Of a DNA stretch of 64,000 bases, positions 44,121 through 52,611 are shown piece by piece (within the stretch, counting starts at the first letter, position 1; each line of letters begins with the position of its first letter). The position numbers were made by a program, and so were the translations under genes. Source of the DNA: Vreelandella sp042466685 (GTDB lineage: Bacteria; Pseudomonadota; Gammaproteobacteria; Pseudomonadales; Halomonadaceae); the NCBI RefSeq assembly GCF_042466685.1, contig NZ_CP170448.1, forward strand, positions 930,001 to 994,000, given 5' to 3'. The notes under the pieces were generated by a model, which saw only the letters and a list, made by a program, of their open reading frames with translations, made no database searches and had not been told where the DNA came from.

Positions 44121-44139
44121 TGTATCAATAAAAGATACA
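44121..44139. promoter_or_regulatory. Palindromic operator candidate upstream of FAD oxidoreductase
   Basis: TGTATC (44121-44126) and GATACA (44134-44139) flank AATAAAA, 58 bp before the oxidoreductase ATG and just after the Rrf2 gene. GTATC-N-GATAC pairs are common in Rrf2-regulated promoters, making this the likely Rrf2 site. Confidence 0.6.
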
Positions 44140-44197
44140 TGATATTGGTTTGTTCACTCTTGGCTTGTAAACGCTGGGCGCAATAGGAGGTAGGGTA

Positions 44198-45091
44198 ATG
44201 AATTTTGATGCAGTCATTATTGGCGGCAGCTACGCAGGCATGGCAGCAGGGTTACAGCTCGCCCGTGTGCGGCGGAAAATAGTGCTGGTCGATGCAGGAC
44301 AACCCCGCAACCGGTTTGCCTCTCACTCCCATGGGTTCTTAACTCAGGATGGGGCCTCGCCTGCGGAGATAGCAGCAGAGGCCCGTAGCCAGTTGATGGA
44401 GTACCCAACGGTTGAGTGGCGCACGGGGCAAGTAGAGGCGATAGCCGGGCAGGTGGATAACTTTTCTGTCGCGCTGGCCGATGGCAGCACCTATTCAGCA
44501 CGACGCATCATTCTGGCCGCTGGCGTTACCGATGAGCTTCCAGTGTTGCCGGGGCTCGCCGAGCTATGGGGCAAACACGTTTTCCACTGCCCCTACTGCC
44601 ACGGCTATGAACTGGGCAAAGAGGGCATCGGAGTGCTGGCCACCTCAGAGCTTGCGATGCACCACGGCTTGATGCTGCCCGACTGGGGCGCAACCACACT
44701 GTTTCTAAATGGTGCCTTTGAGCCCAATGCCGAACAGCTGGCGCAGCTTAAGGCGCGCGGCACCCAGGTAGAGTATGGCGCAGCGGCACGTCTTAGTGCG
44801 CAAGCAGAGGGCGTTGAACTAGTGATGCAGGATGACCGCGTGTTTCCACTGAAGGGTTTATTTGTTGCGCCACGCATTCACCTTGGCTCGCTGGTAGTGC
44901 AACTAGGCTGCGAACTTGAGGAGTCTCCCATGGGTAGTATCGTCAAAACCGATGCAATGCAGGCTACTTCAATCCCCGGCGTGTTCGCCTGCGGCGACGT
45001 AGCGCGTGCTGCGGGCTCTGTCACCTTTGCTGTAGCCGACGGCGCCATGGCGGGGCTCTCTACCCATAGAACGCTGATGTTTGGCATTTAA
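44198..45091 (+). CDS. NAD(P)/FAD-dependent oxidoreductase (thioredoxin-reductase-like)
   Basis: The 297-aa flavoprotein has an N-terminal dinucleotide motif G-G-S-Y-A-G-M-A-A-G, the redox-active-type C-P-Y-C-H-G-Y-E near 133-140, and a C-terminal A-C-G-D-V-A-R-A-A-G-S FAD motif. It is shorter than classical thioredoxin reductase. This subgroup is often paired with an Rrf2 or MarR regulator; here an Rrf2 gene is immediately upstream. Partner protein unknown. Confidence 0.92.
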   Translation: MNFDAVIIGGSYAGMAAGLQLARVRRKIVLVDAGQPRNRFASHSHGFLTQDGASPAEIAAEARSQLMEYPTVEWRTGQVEAIAGQVDNFSVALADGSTYSARRIILAAGVTDELPVLPGLAELWGKHVFHCPYCHGYELGKEGIGVLATSELAMHHGLMLPDWGATTLFLNGAFEPNAEQLAQLKARGTQVEYGAAARLSAQAEGVELVMQDDRVFPLKGLFVAPRIHLGSLVVQLGCELEESPMGSIVKTDAMQATSIPGVFACGDVARAAGSVTFAVADGAMAGLSTHRTLMFGI

Positions 45092-45201
45092 CACTTGAAG
45101 TCAGGCGTCAATATGTCAGTTACCTCTCAATTAGTTAAATTAGAACTATGCTTTAGTATTAGTGTCGTACTTGCCAACTCTTAGGTGGTTGGAGAAGGCG
45201 T

Positions 45202-45939
45202 TTGTTAATCAAAAAGAAGAAAGCTCGTTCTCATACCGAGGATCGTTGCCTGGCACTGGTACTGGCGACGGCTGCAGGTATTCTCAATGCCATGGCGTTG
45301 GGGGCTTTTGGGTTTCTCCCTTCGCATATGAGTGGCAACGCCTCGCAAATGTCGACTGAAGTGGTCAGCTCCGATACCTATGGCTTGTTGTTTTTGGCAG
45401 CCCTGCTCTCGGCATTCGTGATAGGTAGTACGCTCGCACGCGTTGCTGTGGTCGTGGGGCAGAAGCTCAGAACCATCTTCTGCCTGATTCTCTTGGTGGA
45501 AGGCGTGGCATTGACGGCGGTGTCGGTGTTTGAACTGCTGTTTTATTCGACACGCTTCAACGAGGAAGTACTGATAGCCCTGGGCTTCTTGATGGGGGTA
45601 CACAACGCGACGTCAACGCAACTCTCAAACGGTCGGGTGAGGTCGACTCACGTAACCGGCACCCTAACGGATGCTGGCATCGCGTTAGGCTCGTTCCTAT
45701 CGTCCTTGGTGGCACGGGGTGAGGCGACCGACCGCCGTGCTTGCCGAAAGCAACTCTATACGCATTTGACGACGATTTTTTCATTTCTGACGGGGTGTGT
45801 CGTCGGATTTGTGTTGTTCAATTTGTTTGGTTTCAAGGCAATGCTGGGACTGGGGGTTGTTTTGATGATCGTTCCCTTGAGCGCAATTGTTATCACAGTG
45901 CGTACGGCAAGTAAGTTGATGGACGCCAGAAGAGCCTAA
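45202..45939 (+). CDS. DUF1275 (YoaK-like) membrane protein
   Basis: The 245-aa product has six hydrophobic segments and G-I-L-N-A-M-A-L-G-A-F-G, S-H-M-S-G-N and G-x-x-x-T-H-V-T-G-T-L-T-D motifs characteristic of DUF1275. A TTG start follows GGAGAAGG at the right distance; no ATG is better placed. Function of the family is unknown. Confidence 0.9.
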   Translation: MLIKKKKARSHTEDRCLALVLATAAGILNAMALGAFGFLPSHMSGNASQMSTEVVSSDTYGLLFLAALLSAFVIGSTLARVAVVVGQKLRTIFCLILLVEGVALTAVSVFELLFYSTRFNEEVLIALGFLMGVHNATSTQLSNGRVRSTHVTGTLTDAGIALGSFLSSLVARGEATDRRACRKQLYTHLTTIFSFLTGCVVGFVLFNLFGFKAMLGLGVVLMIVPLSAIVITVRTASKLMDARRA

Positions 45940-46033
45940 CGGGTAGTGACGTCTCATCGCCGGTCGCACAGTTATGACTCACTAAATTGCAGTGGCATCC
46001 CCGGTGCCCTCTGCTAATAGCCTGCCTATGGCA

Positions 46034-47200
46034 TTAATGTTGGGTATTTACCAAAAGCGCCAACTGTACTAATGCCCCTACTGCAGCGATAGCCCCCGCG
46101 CTCACCGCTAATGTCGAAACGGGCAGGTGTAAGGCAAGCAAAACGCCGCCACTCGCCGCCCCCATCGCGCTGCCTAAATAGAGCGCCGATTCATTGAGTG
46201 CGACGGCTAGGTTACCGTCGCCGTGGGTTTGACGTGTACGGATGAGTTCGTTGTTTTGTGGTACCTGAAGCGCCCAACCCACGGCGCCCCAAAGCGCAAT
46301 TGGCAGTAATGTCAGCAGAGGATGAATGGATGCTGCAAAGGGCAACGAGATGAGCGCTATAAAGAGCAGCAGCATAATCGCCAAGGTAATTACCGGGCCG
46401 TTAAATTTGTCGACCAATGGGCCAATCAGAAAGCTGCCCACGACGCCGCCAGTTCCCCATACCCACAAATAACCGGTAATCGACTGAACAGCGCCTGAAT
46501 CGGTGGCCGCCATAAAAGGGGCGATAAAGGTATACATGCCCAAACTGGCAATGGCGCCTAACAAAGATACCGTCAGAATGGCTATCGCATGAGGGCTTCT
46601 CAAAATAGCCAGTTTGCGAGCAAGAGTCAGCGCTTGAGCGGATGGCAGCGCAGGTAGTTTTGCGTGAAGCCCGCCGTAGGCGATGATGCCGAGTACTGCG
46701 ATAAGCCACATCGCTGACGCCCAACCTAAACGCTCGGCCAGCAATAGGCTGATCGGCACACCCAATACCGTGCCACTTGCCATGCCACCCATAATGATGG
46801 CAATCGCTTTACCACGCTGCGATTCGGGCGTGATGGCGGCTGCGGCGGCAATGCCCATAGCAAGATAAACCCCGGCGCCCACGCCTGCGACCGCTCGCCA
46901 TATAGCGAGGGATATAAAGCTAGTGGCCAGCGCGCTGGCAATGTTAGCCACAATAAAAACAGTCAACGCCACTAGTAAGCCCCAGCGTTGATGATGGCCG
47001 GGCAGGAGTGCCACGACGACGGGGGAGCCTAAGCCATAGGCCAACGTAAACGCCGTGACTAACTGGGCCGCCTTGGCGGTAGAGACACTAAAAGCGTCGC
47101 CAATAAGTGGAATAAGCCCAGCGGTCACATAAGAGGCCATCCCCAGCGCAAATGCCCCCAGGGCTATTAAATAAACCGATAAACGAGACTGATCAGCCAT
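46034..47200 (-). CDS. MFS transporter (AraJ/YdhP-like)
   Basis: ATG at 47200 has GGAGAG 4-5 nt upstream and gives 388 aa with 12 hydrophobic segments. The MFS inter-helix motif and G-A-F-A-L-G-M-A-S-Y-V-T-A-G opening resemble the sugar-efflux/drug group (AraJ, NepI, Cml-like). Divergent from an XRE/MmyB-type regulator 140 bp away, probably its repressor. Confidence 0.9.
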   Translation of the reverse strand: MADQSRLSVYLIALGAFALGMASYVTAGLIPLIGDAFSVSTAKAAQLVTAFTLAYGLGSPVVVALLPGHHQRWGLLVALTVFIVANIASALATSFISLAIWRAVAGVGAGVYLAMGIAAAAAITPESQRGKAIAIIMGGMASGTVLGVPISLLLAERLGWASAMWLIAVLGIIAYGGLHAKLPALPSAQALTLARKLAILRSPHAIAILTVSLLGAIASLGMYTFIAPFMAATDSGAVQSITGYLWVWGTGGVVGSFLIGPLVDKFNGPVITLAIMLLLFIALISLPFAASIHPLLTLLPIALWGAVGWALQVPQNNELIRTRQTHGDGNLAVALNESALYLGSAMGAASGGVLLALHLPVSTLAVSAGAIAAVGALVQLALLVNTQH

Positions 47201-47304
47201 TACGCTCTCCATGTTAGATAAGGATCGAAAAATCACCGCTAGTTCTGCCAGCGAGAGGCTATTCTGGAGAGGCTTTTAAGGGGGTACAATTTAACTGTTT
47301 ATGC

Positions 47305-47321
47305 TATTACTAAAAGTGATA
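47305..47321. promoter_or_regulatory. Near-palindrome in MFS/XRE divergent promoter
   Basis: TATTACT (47305-47311) and AGTGATA (47315-47321) match at 6 of 7 positions around 3 nt, followed by a second weaker repeat TTATT...AATAA up to the regulator start. Candidate operator for the adjacent XRE regulator. Confidence 0.4.
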
Positions 47322-47340
47322 AGTTATTAAAGGTAATAAA

Positions 47341-48180
47341 ATGACTGCTGCCCGAACGCTAACTCGAACGCGGGAAGACTTGGCTGCGTTTCTACGCAAG
47401 CATCGCGAGAAAATTGCTCCGGAAGCGGTGGGGCTGCCTCGTGGCCGTCGAAGGCGCACGCCTGGGTTAAGGCGCGAAGAGGTCGCCGCTTTAGCGGGCG
47501 TGGGGCTGACTTGGTATACCTGGTTGGAGCAGGGCCGCGATATTAGTGTATCGGCGGCGTTTCTGGACAACTTATCCAAGACGCTCAAGCTGGATGCGGC
47601 TGAACGCCGCCATCTGTTCTTGCTTGCCCATCAGCGGCTACCCTCTGAGCTAGGCAAAACCTGGTGCAGCGTGCCGCCGCTGGTGCAAACCTTGATGGAC
47701 GACCTGCCCACCCGGCCTGCCTATATCCTTAACTTGCGCTGGGACGTGCTGGCCTGGAACGCTGCCGCTGATAAGCTGTTCAGCTTCTCTGCCCATACAC
47801 CTGAACGCTGCAATATGCTGTGGTTGTTATTTACCGACCCTGCCATGCGTCAGCTGTTATCCCCCTGGGAAGAGCAGGTTTGCCAAATGCTATCCAGCTT
47901 CCGACGCGACTTTGCCCGGGCGACCGAAGATCCTGCCATAGAGGCATTGGTGGAAGAGCTAACCAAAGTGGCGCCTGAGTTTAAGGCATGGTGGAAAAAT
48001 CAGGAGGTCAACGCGCCCTGTCAGGGAGTGCGTCATCTTTATATTGAAGTGCTTGGTTCTGTAGCGCTTGAACACACGTCGCTCACTGTTGATGAAGAGC
48101 GGCATCTGCGGCTGGTCTACTATGCCCACAAAGGCACCAATAGCGAGCAGCGGGCTTTTAATGAGTGGGTGGCGGGTTAA
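47341..48180 (+). CDS. XRE-family regulator with MmyB-like ligand domain
   Basis: The 279-aa product has an N-terminal helix-turn-helix (L-R-R-E-E-V-A-A-L-A-G-V-G-L-T-W-Y-T-W-L-E-Q-G-R) and a C-terminal MmyB/PAS-like domain (W-D-V-L-A-W-N-A-A-A-D-K-L-F). Family members bind fatty acids or related small molecules. Divergent from the MFS transporter. Confidence 0.93.
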   Translation: MTAARTLTRTREDLAAFLRKHREKIAPEAVGLPRGRRRRTPGLRREEVAALAGVGLTWYTWLEQGRDISVSAAFLDNLSKTLKLDAAERRHLFLLAHQRLPSELGKTWCSVPPLVQTLMDDLPTRPAYILNLRWDVLAWNAAADKLFSFSAHTPERCNMLWLLFTDPAMRQLLSPWEEQVCQMLSSFRRDFARATEDPAIEALVEELTKVAPEFKAWWKNQEVNAPCQGVRHLYIEVLGSVALEHTSLTVDEERHLRLVYYAHKGTNSEQRAFNEWVAG

Positions 48181-48358
48181 ATAATGTTGTCTAAGAGTGC
48201 AATGTAAGGTGGGCACCGATCTGCCCGAAGGATCATGGCGTGGGTAAAAGACAAACAAGGTGAAAATTGGCTTTGCATTGAAATCCAAAGAAAGGGGGAA
48301 TGTTTACCGTTGACGCTAGTGCTCTTGTGGCATGCAATGGATAAGCTTAGATCGCCCT

Positions 48359-49261
48359 TCACCTCTGCAAATACTTCCCTGGTAGCTGTTCTACTAAAAA
48401 CTCCATAAACAGTCGAGTGCGCTGGGAAAGCGTGGTTTGGCGGTAGTACACAGCATTGACGGCTTGAGTCTGCAGTTGTGTGCAGTCGGGTAATACATCT
48501 ACCAGTATGCCGTGGCGACGGGGGGAGATGGTCATGAAGTCGGCCAAGCAAACAATACCTTCTCCCGCAATGGCCAGCTCTATCAGCGTGCTGCCGCTGG
48601 AGGCCGCCAGCGATGGCGTGATATGTAATAGTTTGCCGTCGGCGCGGAGTAGGGGCCATTGATTGAGATGATCTAGCTGGTTAAACCCCAGCAAGCTGTG
48701 CTGTTGAAGATCTTCAATATTTTGCGGTACGCCGTTGCGTTCAAGATAGGTAGGGCTGGCAAGAAGGCGCAGCGGGCTATGGCCGAGTAAGCGTGCGTGC
48801 AGTGATGAGTCCTCCAGGCTGCCGATGCGAATGGCCAGATCAACCCGCTGCTCGAGCAGGTCGACAAAGCGATCATGGGTATCCAGCTCCAGCGTAATGC
48901 CAGGGTAGCGGGCGCGGAACTCGCCAATCACCGGCACAATCACGAACTGCATAAAACTGGGGGCGGCGTTAACTCGCAGCCTGCCTTGGGGCTGGTTGTG
49001 GCGATCCAGCATTGCCTCTTCGGCTTCTTCAACGGCAGCCAGAATATGGCGGCAGTGGTTTAGAAACGTTTCGCCCTCTTCGGTAAGTTCCAAGCGGCGC
49101 GTTGTGCGACGTAATAGCGTGGCGCCAAGTTTTTGCTCCAGACGGTTAAGCGTACGGCTAACCCCGGAAACGGTCATGCCAAGCCGCTCAGCGGCGCCGG
49201 TGATAGAGCCGCTATCCACGACTGTCACAAATGCTTTCTGTTCTTCAAGGGTGGTTTTCAT
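48359..49261 (-). CDS. LysR-family transcriptional regulator
   Basis: The 300-aa product has the LysR helix-turn-helix (S-I-T-G-A-A-E-R-L-G-M-T-V-S-G-V-S-R-T-L-N) and an effector domain of the CrgA-like group. It is divergent from mdaB with an odd palindrome between them and probably controls it. Confidence 0.95.
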   Translation of the reverse strand: MKTTLEEQKAFVTVVDSGSITGAAERLGMTVSGVSRTLNRLEQKLGATLLRRTTRRLELTEEGETFLNHCRHILAAVEEAEEAMLDRHNQPQGRLRVNAAPSFMQFVIVPVIGEFRARYPGITLELDTHDRFVDLLEQRVDLAIRIGSLEDSSLHARLLGHSPLRLLASPTYLERNGVPQNIEDLQQHSLLGFNQLDHLNQWPLLRADGKLLHITPSLAASSGSTLIELAIAGEGIVCLADFMTISPRRHGILVDVLPDCTQLQTQAVNAVYYRQTTLSQRTRLFMEFLVEQLPGKYLQR

Positions 49262-49311
49262 AAATTGCTTTTCATAGCGCTGCCGTTTGCCTTAGTGAGT
49301 GTTTAACATTG

Positions 49312-49326
49312 TTGATTTAAAATCAA
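49312..49326. promoter_or_regulatory. Palindrome in LysR/mdaB divergent promoter
   Basis: TTGATTT-A-AAATCAA is a perfect 15-bp palindrome, 51 bp from the LysR start and 119 bp from the mdaB start. It fits the LysR T-N11-A rule. Confidence 0.6.
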
Positions 49327-49444
49327 AAGAGTCTTGCTGTTACGTCGCTTCTTTTTCCGCGCTGTTACTCCCACAATACGCGCCATTAACGTCAAACCTA
49401 CACGGTTAGCTTTGATGATGAACCTCTTTGGGAGAAAGCGTGAG

Positions 49445-50023
49445 ATGAAGATTCTACTGATTAACGGTGGCAAGGCGTTTGCCCACTCTGGCGGCGAGCT
49501 CAACAATACCCTGCATGGCGTGGCAGTGAGTACGTTGCAGGAAATGGGGTATGAGGTGCGCGAGACGGTGATTGATCAAGGCTACAATCTTGAGACCGAA
49601 GTGCAGAACTACCTATGGGCGGACACCATTGTGTATCAGATGCCTGGCTGGTGGATGGGCGCGCCATGGATCGTCAAACGTTACATTGATGAAGTGTTCA
49701 CAGAAGGCCACGGTTCACTCTACGCCAGCGATGGCCGCTCGCGGCAAGACCCCACTAAGCAGTATGGCAGTGGCGGCTTGCTGCAAGGGCGCCGCTACAT
49801 GCTGTCGCTGACATGGAATGCCCCTTTGGAAGCCTTCGACGAGCCGGACAATTTCTTTGAGGGGCGTGGTGTGGACGGTGTTTATTTCCCATTCCACAAA
49901 TCGCAGGAGTTTATCGGCCTAGAGGCATTGCCGACCTTTATCGCCAACGATGTGATGAAGATGCCGGATGTCGATCGCGACAAAGCGGCTTATCGTGCCC
50001 ATCTTCGCCAAGTACTTGGCTAA
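49445..50023 (+). CDS. mdaB: NAD(P)H quinone reductase MdaB
   Basis: ATG at 49445 gives 192 aa, the family length, beginning M-K-I-L-L-I-N-G-G-K. The frame extends 37 codons upstream but into the promoter palindrome region. Flavodoxin-like fold with M-P-G-W-W-M-G-A-P-W and S-L-T-W-N-A-P, both typical of MdaB. The enzyme reduces quinones by two electrons and limits redox cycling. Likely target of the divergent LysR gene. Confidence 0.95.
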   Translation: MKILLINGGKAFAHSGGELNNTLHGVAVSTLQEMGYEVRETVIDQGYNLETEVQNYLWADTIVYQMPGWWMGAPWIVKRYIDEVFTEGHGSLYASDGRSRQDPTKQYGSGGLLQGRRYMLSLTWNAPLEAFDEPDNFFEGRGVDGVYFPFHKSQEFIGLEALPTFIANDVMKMPDVDRDKAAYRAHLRQVLG

Positions 50024-50053
50024 ACTGCTTGGCTTAACGTAGTTAATTCGGAC

Positions 50054-50081
50054 AAGCCCACCTCGCGAAGTGGGCTTTGCT
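50054..50081. terminator. Bidirectional terminator between mdaB and protease gene
   Basis: AAGCCCAC (50054-50061) pairs with GTGGGCTT (50070-50077) around an 8-nt loop, with T-rich sequence on the plus side, in the 75-bp convergent gap. Confidence 0.75.
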
Positions 50082-50098
50082 TGGCTGATTTATCTGAC

Positions 50099-51892
50099 CT
50101 AGCGATCCCGATCCAAGCTTTGCACCGTCAAATCCAGCGCTTTGTACATATCCAACCGGGCGGAAAGGCCGATATCCGGGTGATTCAGCTCGTTGGCCCG
50201 CTCCGATGGCAATATCGGCGCAGTTAGATCATCCGCATCTGTCGGCTCGAAATCGTACTCTTCACCGATCGTCATGGCGCTGCGGCGAAGCAGCATGCGT
50301 AACTGCGCCGGGGTAAGTTCTGGGTCAATTGACATCATTGCCGCTAATAGGCCGGCCACCAGCGGGGTCGCGTAGGATGTTCCGCAATGGGCTTCGCCTT
50401 GCTCACCTTCGATTAAAGAAGAGCCCCGCACACAGGCCGCTGCGGTGATATCCACACGCATATCGATATTTGACGCGTTACGTTTGACCACATAGCGGGG
50501 GTCGTCCACCTGCACATCTTCATCGCTGCGCTCATGCCCACCCACGACAAACAGTTGGTCGGTAATAAAAGAAGAGGGCAGGCGATAATCGTCACTTCCC
50601 GAAAATGACGACGCGTTGCCTGCAGAGTTCACGACCACTACATCGGGGTGTTCGCGGCGCAGCCATAAGAAGAACTCTTCGAGCAGTTCTTCGTAACCGC
50701 TCATGGCGATGCCGGAACGCACCAGTGAATCGATTTCCTTCCCGTTAACGTCGATTGCCCCTACGCGGTGAATTCCCCAACTCCAATTGAGTACGCGTAC
50801 TCCGTCCTCTACCAGATTGACTGAAGCAGCAACATTCGCCGTTATGCCTGCATCTGAGTTGCGATCCACAATCACGTCGAAGCCAGGGCCCACATCGTCC
50901 AACCCGCGTAAAAAACCACTATTGCCGCCGCCATTCCAGGCTGCGGCATATACCCCAGCGACCGTTGTGCCATGCCCATCGGGCTTAGCTGCGTCGCGGG
51001 CGTAAACGCAGGTTCTAGACGACCCAGTGCGACAGTTACCCAGGTAATCGGTAAAATCCGGCGCGTCGAAGTCCACCTCTCGCTCGATAACGCCAATACG
51101 CATAGGCTGCGTCTCGATATCCCCGCCGTGGCCCTGACGTGATAAGCGGCGCTGGTAATAGTTCACGGCATCCAGAAAACGATTCGACGCCCACTCCTGA
51201 TTATCTGCAGCGGGCGGCTTTTCCGTTTCGCTCTCAATGCTCTCTTCTGCCCCCGACTCTTCGACCACCACCGCATCCACGCTCACTTCGCTGCCTAGCC
51301 TAAGTACCAGCGCGTCGCGCTCTTCCAGGTTGCTGGCGGGCAAGCGCAACTGATAGGTATTGAGCGGTGGGATCATACCGACGACTTCGGCGTCGTACTT
51401 CTCTGCCAAACGCTGGGCCTCCTCGGCACCGTCGTGGCTCTCTTCAATAATCAGGCTGATCAGATCCACGTAGGTGGTGATGCCATCCATGTTCTTCGCC
51501 ACCTCTTGATCGGTGGCGGCTACTACGTGGCTGCCGTTAAGGCTGAGCCAAACCGGGTTGCTGGACTGCTCACGCTGCTCAAACCACAGTGGGCCGCTTT
51601 GCGCATCAGCGCTGCTGATGCTTACACGCACCTGGTCGTTGTCGCGGGTGATGTCATCTGGCTGAAGTGCTGTACCGTTCAGCTTTATCTGAAAGTCGTT
51701 GTTCTCAAGCCCACTGACGCGAAGACAGAACTCCTGCATATCCAATTGCAGTAGATTGCCACAGCGCTGCAGTTGCTCGATGCGCAAAGGCTGTTCTTCG
51801 TTTGCAGACTGCTCAGCAACCGCGGTAGATCCGATCAACATTAATGCCAGCGCTGAAACCAGCCGCCCAGCACCCAAATACGTTGCTGCCAT
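50099..51892 (-). CDS. Exported subtilisin-like (S8) protein with altered catalytic Asp
   Basis: ATG at 51892 has GGAG 7 nt upstream and gives 597 aa with a signal peptide (cleavage after about A-V-A). Residues ~25-240 are an uncharacterised N-terminal region. The S8 core has G-H-G-T-T-V-A-G (His), N-S-A-G-N (oxyanion Asn) and C-G-T-S-Y-A-T-P (Ser). At the Asp position the text is I-G-V-I-E-R-E-V-D-F, so Glu replaces the catalytic Asp and the usual D-[ST]-G is gone. Two Cys pairs may form disulfides. Either a divergent protease or an inactive homologue; no substrate or inhibitor gene is adjacent. Confidence 0.8.
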   Translation of the reverse strand: MAATYLGAGRLVSALALMLIGSTAVAEQSANEEQPLRIEQLQRCGNLLQLDMQEFCLRVSGLENNDFQIKLNGTALQPDDITRDNDQVRVSISSADAQSGPLWFEQREQSSNPVWLSLNGSHVVAATDQEVAKNMDGITTYVDLISLIIEESHDGAEEAQRLAEKYDAEVVGMIPPLNTYQLRLPASNLEERDALVLRLGSEVSVDAVVVEESGAEESIESETEKPPAADNQEWASNRFLDAVNYYQRRLSRQGHGGDIETQPMRIGVIEREVDFDAPDFTDYLGNCRTGSSRTCVYARDAAKPDGHGTTVAGVYAAAWNGGGNSGFLRGLDDVGPGFDVIVDRNSDAGITANVAASVNLVEDGVRVLNWSWGIHRVGAIDVNGKEIDSLVRSGIAMSGYEELLEEFFLWLRREHPDVVVVNSAGNASSFSGSDDYRLPSSFITDQLFVVGGHERSDEDVQVDDPRYVVKRNASNIDMRVDITAAACVRGSSLIEGEQGEAHCGTSYATPLVAGLLAAMMSIDPELTPAQLRMLLRRSAMTIGEEYDFEPTDADDLTAPILPSERANELNHPDIGLSARLDMYKALDLTVQSLDRDR

Positions 51893-51993
51893 ATGACTAC
51901 TCCAAACGCTATCCGATTGATTGCACACAGCATAAACGCATTAGCTGAACAGAACATGAACCCATTTGGTACGAAAGGGTATCTATTGAGGCT

Positions 51994-52611
51994 TTAACGG
52001 CTAAAACGATAACGCAGTTTAGGCAGGGAGCGGGCAACAGGCGGCAGGCGGGTGGCCATAATCAGCGCAGCCATAGCGGCATACATTGCCCACTCTTGCA
52101 TATCGGCGCGCACCACCCAGAAGAAGTGCAGCAGCACCAGCCCCAAAATGGCGTAGGAGAATTTGTGCAGCGGCTTCCAGCGTTTGCCTAGGCGCTTCAT
52201 CGACCACTTGTTAGACGTCGCTCCCAGCGCGGCAAGGCCGATCAGCGCAATCATACCGACGATAATATACGGGCGCTTGATGATCTCACTACCCAGCAAT
52301 GCCCAGTTAAGCCCCAGAATAAACAACGCGTAACTGAGCATATGTAGGGTGGCGTAAGCCAGCGACCAAAGCCCTAACTGGCGCCGGATCAGCGCAAAGC
52401 CTTTCCAGCGGGTGAGCTTGGTCAGTGGGGTAAGGCTAAGGGTGAATAGCAGCAACCACAGCGCGCCAATGCCGATATTCAATAGCAGGTAGCGCCCCGG
52501 TTCGGGGCCTGCGGCGTTATTCGCCACCTGCCAGCTCCAAAACAGTAGCGGTGCTAGCGCCGCCAGAAATACCGCGACGCGCCAGGCTAGCCATTTGTGC
52601 TGCGTTGCCAT
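51994..52611 (-). CDS. msrQ: MsrQ, haem-binding subunit of the periplasmic methionine-sulfoxide reductase
   Basis: The 205-aa inner-membrane cytochrome has six hydrophobic helices and conserved haem-ligand histidines (A-T-L-H-M-L, L-H-K-F-S-Y, L-L-H-F-F-W). It passes electrons from the quinone pool or flavin reductase to MsrP. Its start overlaps the msrP stop (TGATG). Confidence 0.96.
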   Translation of the reverse strand: MATQHKWLAWRVAVFLAALAPLLFWSWQVANNAAGPEPGRYLLLNIGIGALWLLLFTLSLTPLTKLTRWKGFALIRRQLGLWSLAYATLHMLSYALFILGLNWALLGSEIIKRPYIIVGMIALIGLAALGATSNKWSMKRLGKRWKPLHKFSYAILGLVLLHFFWVVRADMQEWAMYAAMAALIMATRLPPVARSLPKLRYRFSR

